Shown here: in pieces, positions 12,418-24,518 of the stretch
How the letters are laid out: every line of letters begins with the position of its first letter
How positions within the stretch are numbered: position 1 is the stretch's first letter
Assembly (NCBI GenBank): GCA_032988165.1
Contig: JANTQF010000280.1
Coordinates: 1-46,756 of the forward strand
Origin: Emmonsiellopsis sp. PD_33
Lineage: Eukaryota > Ascomycota > Eurotiomycetes > Onygenales > Ajellomycetaceae
DNA: 46,756 nucleotides
Direction of reading: 5' to 3'
Position numbers and translations under genes: made by a program
The notes under the pieces: generated by a model
The model's input: the letters and a program-made list of their open reading frames with translations, nothing else
The model's database searches: none
What the model was told of the DNA's origin: nothing

Positions 12418-15400
12418 ATGGATGAAAGTCGGATCCTTGGGGACGACCTGCCTCTCCCTCCAGGGCGCCTGTTTGAGCGCCTAGCTCAGATACCAGGCTA
12501 TATCTGGGACCACAGCTTCCAGCCCTTCCACTCCTCCTACGACCACTGGCACGTCACGGGCGTCAAGCTCTCTGCAGAGAGCGATGTGCCCATCCTTACG
12601 CCCTCCTCCTCCTCTCGATCCAAGGAATCTAGCTCCACGCATACCTCTCCCCGAATAGAGAATCGATCCTACTTTCGACACCACTGGCGAAGTAGCCTTA
12701 GCGAATCCAGCAGCGATATTTCCTCGTCCCGCCACGATCCCGATCCTGCATGGACGCCAGTCATCGCCCGTATCTCTAGCCACGTCGTCAGACTCGAACG
12801 CGAGTTTCACAATACCAAGTTGATTATCCAGCTATCGGACCCCGAATGCCGCCATACCATTCGACCCATCGATATTATCCGTCTTACTCCCGAACCTGGG
12901 GACCGTGGGCCGATATTGGTTACGTTGTATGAGTCTCCAGGTCCGAATCACTTGAGAGAACTCGTGGCTTTTGGACCTGCGTTTTTCCATGCTAACGATA
13001 GAAACGGTTATGTACCACCGAGTCCGGGAAGTGAAGTTCCTCTTTCAACTTTTCTAGACTTTGCTATCGGTGCTTGCGAATGTGTTGAACTCCTACACTA
13101 CGGGTTTAAGTCTATACATGGCGAGATACGACCTGATGCCTTCCATTTCAATTTTGAGACCGGTGTTGTCAAAATTGTCAATTCGGGAAATGGCGCCCGT
13201 GCCTTTGATAATGCATTGAGCGAGGGCTGGTCTATTCTATCAAGGGAGCTGGGTGTGAAGAACAAGTTGATGTACATCGCGCCTGAACAGACGAGGCGAT
13301 TACCCACCGAACCGGACACCCGTTCTGATATCTACAGCCTTGGAGTCCTGTTCTGGTCAATGCTTGCAGGCCAACCTGCCTTCGATGGTAGCGACCCCGT
13401 TGAGGTAGTGCAGAATGTCCTTGGGAAGCCCCTATCCCCGCTTAGCTGCAAAAGGATGGATTTACCAGATGCAGCTTCTGCCGTCATTGAAAAGATGACC
13501 CAGAAACAAATCGATGACCGGTATCATACCATTTCCTCAGTGAAGTGGGATCTCCAGCAGATTTCTAGATTGCTTGGCAATGGCGATAGCGAGGGGTTGA
13601 AAAATTTTACGATTGCCCAACGCGATGTTTCATCGTTCTTTACCCTACCGGCTGCAATGTTTGGCCGCAAAGAGGAGCACGAAAAGATCCTCGGCGTCAT
13701 TCAAAGAGTGCAAAAACGCCAGCAAGCTGCAGTCGCCCAAGCAACAGCCAAGTCAAATGTACATTCACTCTATGCTATAAGTTCTGGTTCGTCTATTTCC
13801 GAGAGCCGTGTGGATGCTCTCGATACCGGAGATGGCTCGAGCGACTCTGGATCGTACGGGATTGCTGCGGTCAAAACCAATTCTACCTCGGGACCTTATG
13901 TTCTTGCGCATACCTCTACACTTGACTCGAATCTCAGTGCAGAGTCTGCTTCCACCCAAAAAACGCTACTACTTTCTAACCGGGTTAAAAGCCCTACGGA
14001 CTCAAGAACTTCCTGGGATAATAACGATCGTGAAAGCAATCTGTCTTCCAGTCTGAGCAATCACAGCCAATTCGATTCCCTCGCTGCTTTGGGTCGACGG
14101 AAGGTACAGGCAAAGTATCGCAAAAGCGGTCGCTGTGAAGTGATCAGCATATGCGGCGTCCGTGGTATTGGAAAATCAGATCTGATTAATCGTCTCCAAC
14201 TGGAAATCCGCAAGCATGGCTATATTGCTGTTGCCCGTCTTGATCGCTCGCGGAGGGTCCCCTTTGAACCATTTTTCAAAGTCCTTGCTAGCCTCCTTCG
14301 TCAGATTTTTTCTGAACGCGATGTGTCATCCGAATATCATAGTTCAATTCGTGCGACGCTCCAGCCAATATGGCCATCCCTCCATCGCGTACTTGGCTTG
14401 CCTGAGCAATTGATATATCCCTTGGGCGAAGATAACCAGCTGGTGAACTTCGTGAAGGCCCCAGCCGCTCCTTTACAAGTTCTCAAAGAGGAGAGCGAAG
14501 AGACGTTTCATTCTAAAAATTCCGAATTTATTAGTTTGAGCACCGGCCAGACCTCGAAGGAGTTCTGCCATGGCCCGTCGTCTACCGTTATGCTTAGATT
14601 TGCTGACACCCTTATCGAAACACTGAGGATTATGTCCTTTTATAAACTAATATGCGTGTGTTTGGACGATATCCAATATGCCGATGATGAGAGTGCCCAT
14701 TTATTAACGGAGATTGTAAAAACTAAGATTCGATGTGTTCTTATCGTCACAAGTCGGCCGGAGGAGATAGCACCACTCGAGTTAAAGAATCTCATCCAGA
14801 CAGATATGGCAAACGTTACCCGGATACCACTAGGTCCTCTTAGCGAAGACGAGGTTCTTGAATATGTGGCAGCCACAATGCATCAACCCGCTAGCAAGGA
14901 GCTCCTGCCGCTTGCCGCTGTTGTTCAAGAGAAGAGTCAGGGAATCCCATTCTATATGCGGATGATCCTAGAAACCTGCTACGAGAAAAACTGTCTTTGG
15001 TATTCCTGGAGGGATTCTGCTTGGGAGTACGATCTGGACCGCATATTTCAAGAATTCATTGCTCCAAATTATGGCCAAGGTATCGGTACCGACTTCATCG
15101 CCAAGCGGTTCCAAGAGCTTCCATCAGAATCTCGCTCCATCCTCTTGTGGGCTGCCCTTTTGGGAAGCCCGTTCTCTTTCAGCTTGGTTCAACGGTTACT
15201 TTCCGGAGAGTTTCTATACTCAGTGGGTGGGGAGGATGAGGAGGATATCACTTGTCCCCGCCGGACTCCTCTCACCCAATCCAAACCAGAAATTGTTTCT
15301 GGGCTCCAGCACTTGCTCCAGTCCTACATCATATTACCTGGTGACACCGATGACGAGTTTAGGTAATTTCCTGGCCCATTTTTCTACTTTCTATAGAGGG

Positions 15401-18400
15401 AGTTCTATTTTTGTGTTCTGGAAAAACTAATTAAGTTTCGTTAGGTTTGCTCACGATAGCTACGCCCAGGCTGTGGCATCTATGAGACAGTGTCATAATC
15501 AAGAGAAGATGCATTTCATTGTTGCACGGACTATAATGAAATACGGATCTGGCGATAGTGTCACCATGTATTCACGAGCCCAGCATATACGTCTTGCAGC
15601 AAGAATAATCAAGCAACAAGTCCAACACCGGATTAAATACAGGGATGCACTTTACCACGCCGCACTTACAGCGACCCAATCTGGAGCGAAGTCCACCGCT
15701 CTGGGTTATTTCCAAACCTGCCTTTTTCTTCTGCAAGATGATCCGTGGGATAGTAATGCCCCCGATGTTTTCTACGACGAAACAAGAGAGCTCCATATTC
15801 AAACAGCGGAAATGCTTCTATATCATGGCCAGGTAACGGAAGCTCTAGATATTTTATCTACCATCTTTGACCGCGCACACACCGCCGCATGCAAGGCTAG
15901 GGCGTGGACTTTGAAAAGCAGGGTACATGCCCAGAATGGAGATATACTGGCTGCCTTGGAAACTTTATTCACGGCCTTAGAAGATTTGGATGTGAAAATA
16001 AATCGATCAAGTACGTGGGAGGAGTGCGATGCTCAGTTTATTAAACTCGGTTCATACCTTCGGAATGCCGATTTCGACAGTATCTTCGCTCGGCCCCTTA
16101 CCCAGGACCGTTCGCTAATCGCCATCGGCTCATTGATGGCGGAGGCCATGGCATTATGTATATGGGGAGAACCCTTAACATTTCTGCAGTTGGGGATTGA
16201 GATGATGAATATCTACCTCTCTCGAGGTGCCTTTACGCAAATAGCCTATCTTTGTTCTTACCTGTCCATGATTGCCATGAGTCGTTACAAGGACTTGGAC
16301 CTGGGTATCAAGCTCAGCGACGCTGCGGCCCACTTCCTGGATCTATATGACGAACCCTGGATTCCAGCTCGAGCTGTTACTACTCATAATTACTTTGTTA
16401 ATCACATGCGAGTGCCGATGTCCACGACTTTACCTCTCCTAGAAAGCGCTCTGGAAGCCGCCTTTTTGCTTGGCGAGCGTTACTTGATCCTAATGAATAT
16501 CTCCACGATGGTATTCACTCGTTTTTCTCTAGGCCATGACTTGGCTGAGTTGGAAGCTTTATGTAATTACGCCCCCGAGGAAATTGGCGATTGGACTAAT
16601 GATCCGCGGGGAGGAGTGTATATTATTGCGATACGGTAAGATTTGGTTTCAGCTGCCTCTATTATTTATCTACTAATGTATACATTTCTAGGCAATCTGC
16701 TCGTGCTCTTCAGGGGAAAACCTTCATCGGGTCGGCAGACTATATTATGTCTGATGAGTATCACGACAGCGAGAAATACCTTTCAATTCATGGGTTAAAC
16801 TCCCATACTATCAATATGTATCGTGCGATGAACTTGATCCCCCTATACCTTTATGGATATCACGAGAAGCTGGTAGAAATCGCCACCGAGATGACAAAGA
16901 CGCTACCTGCTCTCTGGTCACTTCGCACGGCTACTCTGACGTATTTCTATCTCTCGTTAGCGATGCTCAGTCTACATCTTGACGACCCCTCTAGGCCTGG
17001 GCTTCAATCAACGATTGAACAGGTCAGGGAATACAAGAAGGAGATCGATTTTAAGACCAGTGCTTGCGACGCGAATTATGGGATGTGGTCATTCATATTA
17101 GAAGCCCTACTTTCCGAAGCATCCGGTAACCTGCAAGGTGCTCTTCGCGCTTTCGAGGCCGCGCTCGATCATACGCAACTTAACAATTGGCCTCTCGAAG
17201 AAGCTCTCGCTCTTGAACTTCAAGTCGATTTTCTTGTTCGACGCGGCGTGAAGCGCGCAGCGCAGTATATGCTGCAAGAAGCTATCGGGGCGTGGAATCG
17301 GATTGGTGCCACGGGGAAAGCGAGACATCTATCGGAGAAGCATGAATGGCTCCTGAGAATGGGGGCTGCCTCCTCTAGGGCCAATGACGTTGGTTGCCAA
17401 ACCGTTGATTCCCTACTGAATGGCTCAACGAGAAATCCAGAGCCAGAGCCTAATCAGATCCATTCTAACCTTGATGACGAACGCAAACGGGAGTGGTTAG
17501 AGGAGAATGAAGGGCATGCGGAACAAGGGTCCTTGGATATATCTAGCGTCGGCTTAGGTGAGTATTTTCTGACACTTGGGTAAACAAGGATTTTTTTCTT
17601 TCTGACGTCTCGGATAGATATCATCGATCTATCTAGCATCCTTGAATTCAGCCAGGTTATGTCATCTGAATTGGAAATTGAAAAGCTCCTCACCAAAATG
17701 GTTGGCATAATACTCGAGTCATGCAGTGGGTCTGAACTCGCACTGGTGATTACAAACTTTGCGGGGGAATGGAAAGTCGCAGCGTCTGGTGACCATTCCA
17801 ATGGTGAATCAGCATACGCGTTTGGCTTGCCCTTTTCTGAAGTTGACGACAAAATGGCCGCTCAAATCACACATTACACCTTGCGGACGAGGGAACCTGT
17901 TCTGGTCCACAATGTTATCGAGGATGAGAGATTTTCCAATGTTTGTGACATCTATGCCGCTCGAAACCCTCACGGAAGATCTGTCATCGCGCTTCCAATC
18001 ATCAAAGCCGGCGAGCTTCTTGGTGTTATTCATATCGAGGGCAAACCCAATTCGTTCACACAGCGAAATTTGGTTGTGCTGCGACTTGTATGCAACCAAG
18101 TTGGCATATCACTTGAAAATGCCCGGCTCTTCCAGAATATGCGTAAAATCAGGTAAGTTATTTTTCCGGTTTTTATTGCCGGCATAACGTTGGATTTTTC
18201 GACAATCGCTAATATTATCTCCAGCGCTACAAATGCTGCAATGGTTGAGTCGCAAAAGCTAGCCTTGGCGCAGGCTAAAGAAGCCGAGCGAAAGTCGAAA
18301 ATTGCAGAAGCAGAAGCCAAGCATAACGTTAAGCTCAAAGAAGATGCAGCCAAGGCCAAATCAATATTCCTGGCTAACGTTTCACACGATTTGCGCACAC

Positions 18401-19941
18401 CAATGAACGGAGTTATTGGTTTGTCCGAATTGCTCAAAGGGACCAACTTGGACCGGGAGCAGGACGGATATGTTGAATCGATTCGCGTCTGTGCGGATAC
18501 TTTGTTAACATTAATCAACGATATCCTTGACTTCTCGAAACTGGAAGCTGGCAAGATGAAGGTGTCTACCGTGCCTCTGAACCTCCGAGAAACTATTGCT
18601 GAAGTCGTTCGCGCGCTTCGTTACACCCACCGCGATCGAGGACTTGAGACGATCGAAGATCTCGACGGCGTTGACCCGAATTTACTCGTTCTTGGAGACC
18701 CCGTCCGATTGCATCAGATTTTCATGAACCTTTTGAGCAACAGTTACAAATTCACACCGAAAGGATCGGTTACTGTGAAAGCGGAGGTATTCAAAGAGGA
18801 TGAAGGGCGCATTCGCATACTGTGCAAGGTTGCCGACACCGGTATCGGTATTCCCAGCGAGCAAATGGACAGGCTCTTTAGACCATTTTCACAGGCCGAC
18901 AGTTCTACTGCGAGATCGTATGGTGGAAGTGGGCTTGGTTTGAGCATTTGCAAAGCGATAATAGAAGAGGTACTCGGCGGCAAAATTTGGTTGACCTCGG
19001 AGGCCGGAGTCGGCACCACGGTAGAATTTACCTTGGTCTTCAACAAAGCTCCCAAAGATGCAGTCGTGAAAATGCCCTGGTCACAGGAAGTTTCGCAGGA
19101 GAAAAAGATAGCCCCTACCAAGCGCGCGATACGTGACCTCCGCTCTATACCGCGCAGCCAGCTTCGGGTCTGTATTGCTGAGGATAACCCAATCAACCAG
19201 AAGATCGCGGTTACGTTTGTGAGGAACCTAGGGCTTGACTGCGAGGCGTACAGTGATGGTCAACAAGCGGTGGAAGCTCTCAGACGCGGAGCTCAAGAAG
19301 GGAACCCGTTCCACATGGTCCTAATGGACGTCCAAATGCCCGTCTTGGATGGCTACAACGCCACACGTAAGATCCGTGAGGATCCAGACCCGAACGTCAA
19401 CGACGTCCTCGTCATCGCTATGACGGCCAGCGCGATCGCAGGAGATCGTGAGAAATGCATCGAAGCCGGCATGAACAATTACCTCGCCAAACCTGTCCGA
19501 TCTGACGTTCTCAAGACAATGCTAGATAGATATCTGGCTCCGGTGATGGAGTCAGAGTTATCTACGAAGCGCACTTCACGACAGCGACGACGACTACGGA
19601 CCACACCCGCTCCTGTGCTGGAGGAGCCGCAGGCGGATGCTGCTGATAACGATGCTGCAAGATCAGCGGTGTCAAAACCGTCTATTCATGCGGGAAAGCT
19701 GGGGAGCATTTATTCCTATATACCCGACGGGGCGGATGGCGGGGAACCAGAGCCGCATCCACCATCTGATGGCAAGAGTTCTTCTCCACGCGTCCGTTTT
19801 AGCGACAGCGGTGGTAGCGGGGAGCAAACGTCTAATGCTACCAGGACGCGGACCGTCGAGTTGAATGGGAATGGCGATGAAGCTTCCTCCTCTTCTTCTA
19901 CTTCTTTGCCTTCGCCGCCTGATAGCGAGCCAGCGACGTGA
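12418..19941 (+). CDS. Giant hybrid histidine kinase, Chk1/Mak2/Mak3 type (pseudokinase, P-loop ATPase, GAF, HisKA, HATPase, receiver)
   Basis: Five exons: 12418-15362, 15445-16635, 16692-17557, 17618-18152 and 18225-19941, with introns of 56-82 bp; every join keeps frame and gives 2417 aa. The N-terminal protein-kinase-like domain (about 130-380) has HGEIRP at 234 in place of HRDIKP and no DFG, but keeps APE (288-290) and DIYSLG, so it is probably inactive. An ATPase module follows: Walker A with Lys586 (GVRGIGKS) and Walker B CLDDIQ at Asp750-751. A long helical, TPR-like region spans about 980-1660. GAF is about 1690-1845, then a coiled linker, H-box FLANVSHDLRTPMNG (His1900), N-box near 2010, glycine boxes near 2049 and 2078, and a receiver with Asp2214 in LMDVQMP. 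The tail is acidic and Ser-rich. Relatives act in peroxide, cell-wall and morphogenesis signalling through Ypd1. The start is chosen because ATG opens directly into the conserved LPPGRLFERL block. Confidence 0.95.
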
Positions 19942-22900
19942 TAGTTATGCATATGTTTGCGTTGAACGGGATTCGGATACGCATATGAGGGCAAACAGCG
20001 CTGGTGTTATTCGGTTTTATTTTTTGTGATCGATTGATGTTCCTTATGAAGTACATATGGGTCTTGTTTTCTTTTTTTCTTCTTCTTCTTTTCCCCTCCC
20101 TTTCTGCCCCTGTTCGAACCGTGTCCTGTGCTAAGAGCTAGATTTTTTCCCTCTCTTCCCTTTTCCTTTTTGTAGACACGGTTTTATGATTCCCTTTTCT
20201 TTTGAGACTCTAACATGCTCCCTTTTCTGCAATATTGATGGTTCTATCCCTTCTTCCTTTATTATCTTCCCTTTTCTTTTTCGTCTAGCTTTTTGCATAT
20301 TCTTGGATCGGAACAACATGACAGATACATGATGGATGATACACAGATAAACACACGTCGAGGCAAGATAAACAGCACTATAATGCCGAAGATTAATGAT
20401 ATGTATGGTTCTGTTTAGGAAAGGGAAACAAATAAGGAGATATGATGACTGGCTGGTTAGTTATAAGAGGGTAATGGTGAAATGGATTTTCTTTTTCTCC
20501 AAAGCTTTATTTTTATTATCTCACCTTGCTTCCCCAGGGTTATATAGAAAGAACTTCGCATACATCTATTCATTCAACCTTGCATTTCCTTCATTCTTAT
20601 CTTGTTTTAGCTAGTAATCGTTGTTTTGTCTAAGGATAACCATGAATGGGTATCTAGATTTAAGTCAGGACAGTGCCTATTTTTCATTGTGCCTCTACTG
20701 TGTAGATTAGCCTAGCCTGGGCCAGTATTGGGTTTATGCTGGGCTGCACGGCACTCCACTGTGGATGTTTGGGGATAGTTGCATGCTGTGTACCAGGGGT
20801 TGTCTCTTTTTTGGTAGATTGACTTTAAGATTGATGAGGGGGGGAGGAAGGCAGTGCATGGAATGGGTTAGATTGACTGATTGATAGCTATGTATCCATA
20901 TTATTAAACAATCCCTTTCTTGTGCAGATTAAAGGTATATCAGATATCTATTCCCTTCTTTAGAAGTATCTGTTTAATGATTCAAAGCCCAACTTGCCTG
21001 AACAGTGCAATGCCATATGCATAATAAGGATGGTGATATCAAAACTCTAAGCAAGTAGTTAACTACTATATGCTGACCGCCCCCCATCTGCAGTTCCTCC
21101 CTGCAGACTCAGTTAGTTCGTTCGCAAGAGATAGAGAGTTAGTGAGTATTGCGTGTGGCTGCTGCATTGCATTAGATGGCAGGTTAGTTTGCAGATGGGC
21201 CATCCATACATGCCTTTACCCAGCCCTGCTCCGTGCAGTTATGTGTATTCTGTACCCTGTGTTGCGCGAGAAATCCCCCCCAAAAAAGTCTCAACAATTC
21301 CATTCGCGCTCTCATTTAGTTCCTAGCCCTGTGGAGATTTGGTGAGATGGGACTGACTGACTGAGCGACAGGGTAAAATCGATGCGTGGATAATGTAAGA
21401 AATAGCGGTGTTTGCAGCGCTTGTTCGATTTCAAAATCCCCGGGGTATAGTTATAGTCTTCTGACGTTTTTTCCCTTCTCATTTAATGGAATTGGTATGT
21501 AATAATCGCACCCATGATTTGATATCGTCTGCAAGTGGGAGAGTCTTTTTGAGTTGGAGCGACAACGACCAAGTAACTAAACGAGCGGGACTGTAATTTT
21601 TTTTGTTGGACGTAGCACCAAAATACCGTGGTTAGTTACTCCCATACACCGCCTCGCCTCATCTTTGATTGATTGATGGAGGATTGAAGATTTTCCCACT
21701 CATTCGCCTCGTTTCTCGTTCCGTTCCGTTCCCGCGACGAGATAGATGATGATGATGATGATGGAATAGACTTCTCTCGCCTCTCCCGTCCGAACGGCAT
21801 AGCCAGGCCCGAATGAGGCGATGGGGAGAAAATAAAAACAACACGATCGAAAGAGCCGATTGAGCTATTCTATTCGGTCGTGCGCAGGTCACTCGACTGT
21901 CTAGTTCGCAGATTCTGACTGGGCTGGGCGGTTGGGTTTCCATCATGCAAAGATGTCCAACGCTTTTGGTCTTGTCGATTGCATTGGGAGATACGGATTG
22001 GGCCCCGGCAAAGACTCGTTTTATTTTTATTTTTTCCATGCTGCTTTTTTTGTCTAGTCTGGAAGACCCTGCTTCTGCCTGGTTCCTTGGGATTGGGAAG
22101 TCGGATCAATGGCTGGGTTTGGGATGGGGGGAGTTTGTGTCCAAGAGAGATTCCCTGATGGAGGCGCTTGGCGGACGGAGGGCATTGGGTTTCTATTTTC
22201 CATTGGGTTGTGGGCAGCAGAGTTAGAGGAGGTGAGAGTTTTGCAGGGCCGTGGGTAGTGAGAGTCAATTGGTGAGGGTAGAGTCGGCGTAGAAATGGAT
22301 GGGAGATGGGATGATGGGATGATGATTGATGCCCGTTAAACGTCACACCTGGAGCTAAATAGTTAATTATTACTGTCAGGAAAAGCCGAGACAGGCAACA
22401 AATTGGAGTAATAATAACAGAGTAGGAGAGAGCAAAAGAAAAGTTATGTTTAACTTGCCTAAATACTAGTACTTATCACATCTTGCTCTAACTATTCCAG
22501 ACACCGCCAGCCTGACTAAGACATGTCTGGAGTTCTGCATGGTTTTGCCAACATCTGGACTTGTATACCGGCACATTTATATAGTCTGTCCCATATCAAC
22601 CCCTATAGCCCTAATCATTAATGCCCCCCTACTCCTGACAATACGATACGCCGACCACAACCCCCACACTCTCACAGACCCAAACCCGGTTCTCGCCAGC
22701 CAATTTGCAGTTACCTTACCTTACCGCCGCCAAACCCAGCACTTCCCCCCCTTCCCCTTCCCCCCAGCCGCAACCAGAATCGCCGGCCATCGCCGCCCTA
22801 GCAGACCCGGCGTATGGCGACAGGGCCTCTCCCCCCCTCGATCTAGCCGCCGAGCACTGTGACTCGCTGCCGCCCGCCCCGACGGACCCGTCTTGCCGCC

Positions 22901-23237
22901 GTTCCACAGGCCACTCAGCAAGGGCGGCATGGGCAGCCGGGCCCAAAGCAGCAAGCCCGCGACGATGAGCGGGGTCGGCCAGCGCGGCGGCAGCCAATCG
23001 GGGGCGTCCAGATAGGGGGCGAGGGGTGCGGACAGCAGCCGGGGGGCGCTCGGGTGGGCAGAAGGAGGGCGGGCGAGGCCTCGGATTGGGCGGCGGGCGT
23101 CGGGAGGGGGGGGAAGGGGGGCTAACCATGGGAGCGGCGTCCCACACACCGGCCGAAAGGGGCAAGGGGGGGAGATATGCCCTTCTGCTCCCCCTTTGAG
23201 CCTGGCTTGCTCGGGGCGAAATCCCTCCGGCCGGGGC
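19942..23237. other. Gene-poor region between the histidine kinase and the KXD1-like gene
   Basis: The first 400 bases are T- and C/T-rich and fit the 3' untranslated region of the histidine kinase. Nothing recognisable is coded from 20350 to 22350; it is A+T-moderate with a GAT microsatellite at 21745-21762. From about 22640 the DNA turns strongly G+C- and C-rich up to the TATA box at 23238, and open frames on both strands there are proline/arginine-rich composition artefacts. A regulatory or untranslated role is likely for the last kilobase. Confidence 0.45.
21745..21762. repeat. GAT microsatellite
   Basis: A run of about six GAT units in non-coding DNA. Confidence 0.8.
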
Positions 23238-23244
23238 TATAAAA
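23238..23244 (+). promoter_or_regulatory. TATA box for the KXD1-like gene
   Basis: TATAAAA set in G+C-rich flanks (ggggctataaaaggcgcc), 403 bases before the ATG at 23647. The intervening sequence is pyrimidine-rich without coding potential, as expected of a leader of roughly 370 bases. Confidence 0.6.
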
Positions 23245-23646
23245 GGCGCCTTCGTTTCCGTCGTCGTCGAGTCTGCTTCCTCTTCCTTATTTTCTCGTTC
23301 TCCTCCTCAGCGCAGTCTCCAGCAGTCTCCAGACATCCCAAGTCCAGCTACCCCCCATTGCCCATCACCCCTAAGCACATCCACCCCTCTGATACTACCC
23401 ATTGCTCCTCTCTTAGTCCTTCTGCTTCCCAACAGTCACCGCCCTCTGCTTGCTGTTGTCCTCCCCTCTGTCTTGTGCTTCATCTTCCTGCTAGATACCC
23501 TGATCAGTGTCTGCTTCATCCTCTCTCCAGCTGAGAATCATTTCTGATTCCTTTGCAATTCGAGTTCCTGCTCGGCAGCAGTCCTCAGCAACTTCAATTC
23601 CACAAATAGGAGAATTTGAATTCCTGAAATCTCGCATACCTTCAAA

Positions 23647-24518
23647 ATGGATTCCATCCGAGGCAATTACTATCAGCCCTCCTCCGCCCTCCCCATCAAC
23701 ATGCCGTCCAAGGCTCCCGCGGCTGGAAACCTCTACCCAATCTCCCGCGTTGCTGGTTCTCCGCCAGAAATATCCGATGCAAGCACCACCACCGGCAGCA
23801 CCGGCGGAGAATTCGACTCTTCGTCCGGAGGCTATTCTGGAGTCGATGTGATGGATATGCTGAACGACCGCATGTCTAACGTTTTCGACCCCAGCCGTCT
23901 CGACAAGGGAGTTGCCAAACAGGCGCAAGTGTGAGCGCTCCCCAGACGCAGCCAGTGGTGCAATGCCGCTTGAGTTGGCAATTTCTCTTCTCTCGCGAGA
24001 TTCTTCTTCCTTTGATCGAAACTGACATCCACGACAGTTCCGGCCATCTCAACGCCAAACAGCAAGAACTGCTCGAACTCCAGGCGCTTGCTCAGCGACG
24101 GATTAAGAACGCGCGCGCCAATTTCGCGGACGGCATCAAGGCCGCCAAGGAGACCAAGCAGGACTTGGAATGGACACAGAAGCGTGTCAGGTAAGCCGCC
24201 CCTTTTCGCCGTTTCTCCCGTCCCCGGCCCCAAAACCACCGCCCGCAACCAGGCGGGCTCCGCTCCGCCCCGCTGAAGATCTTCCCGCCGCGCTCCGCCA
24301 TGTCGTCCCGTCTTGGCGTTTTTTGGGGGCAGAATGCGAAATTTGGGCTGTTGCCGAATTTTGCCCCCCTGAACCCTGGCAGCCCGAATTTGCGTATTCT
24401 GATGTTCTGCGGCTAATTTGATTCCTGATACAGCAATATGAAGGCGAAAGCTGAACGGAATCTCCCCGACGAGTACCGTCGCGCTGCCAACAAATACAGC
24501 TATCCCGACGGTTACTAA
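23647..24518 (+). CDS. KXD1: KxDL-domain protein, BLOC-1 subunit KXD1-like
   Basis: Three exons (23647-23930, 24038-24190, 24434-24518) with introns of 107 and 243 bp give a 173-aa protein. Residues 1-90 are low-complexity, rich in Ser, Gly and Pro. The C-terminal half is a single long amphipathic helix, from LNAKQQELLELQALAQRRI (about 99-117) through the signature KQDL at 135-138 to the end, as in KxDL proteins. The family subunit belongs to the BLOC-1/BORC-related complexes that act on endosomes and lysosomes or vacuoles; yeast Kxd1 helps recycle endosomal Rab regulators. The second intron is long for this window. The joins are set by keeping the helix frame (V95-S96 across intron 1, S-N-M across intron 2). 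The KxDL assignment rests on the motif and its position near the C terminus; the exact complex is inferred. Confidence 0.8.

Noticed and set aside
22716..23165. Two overlapping 142-149 aa Pro/Arg-rich minus-strand frames
   Set aside because: Open only because the DNA is very G+C-rich; frames on both strands are equally open.
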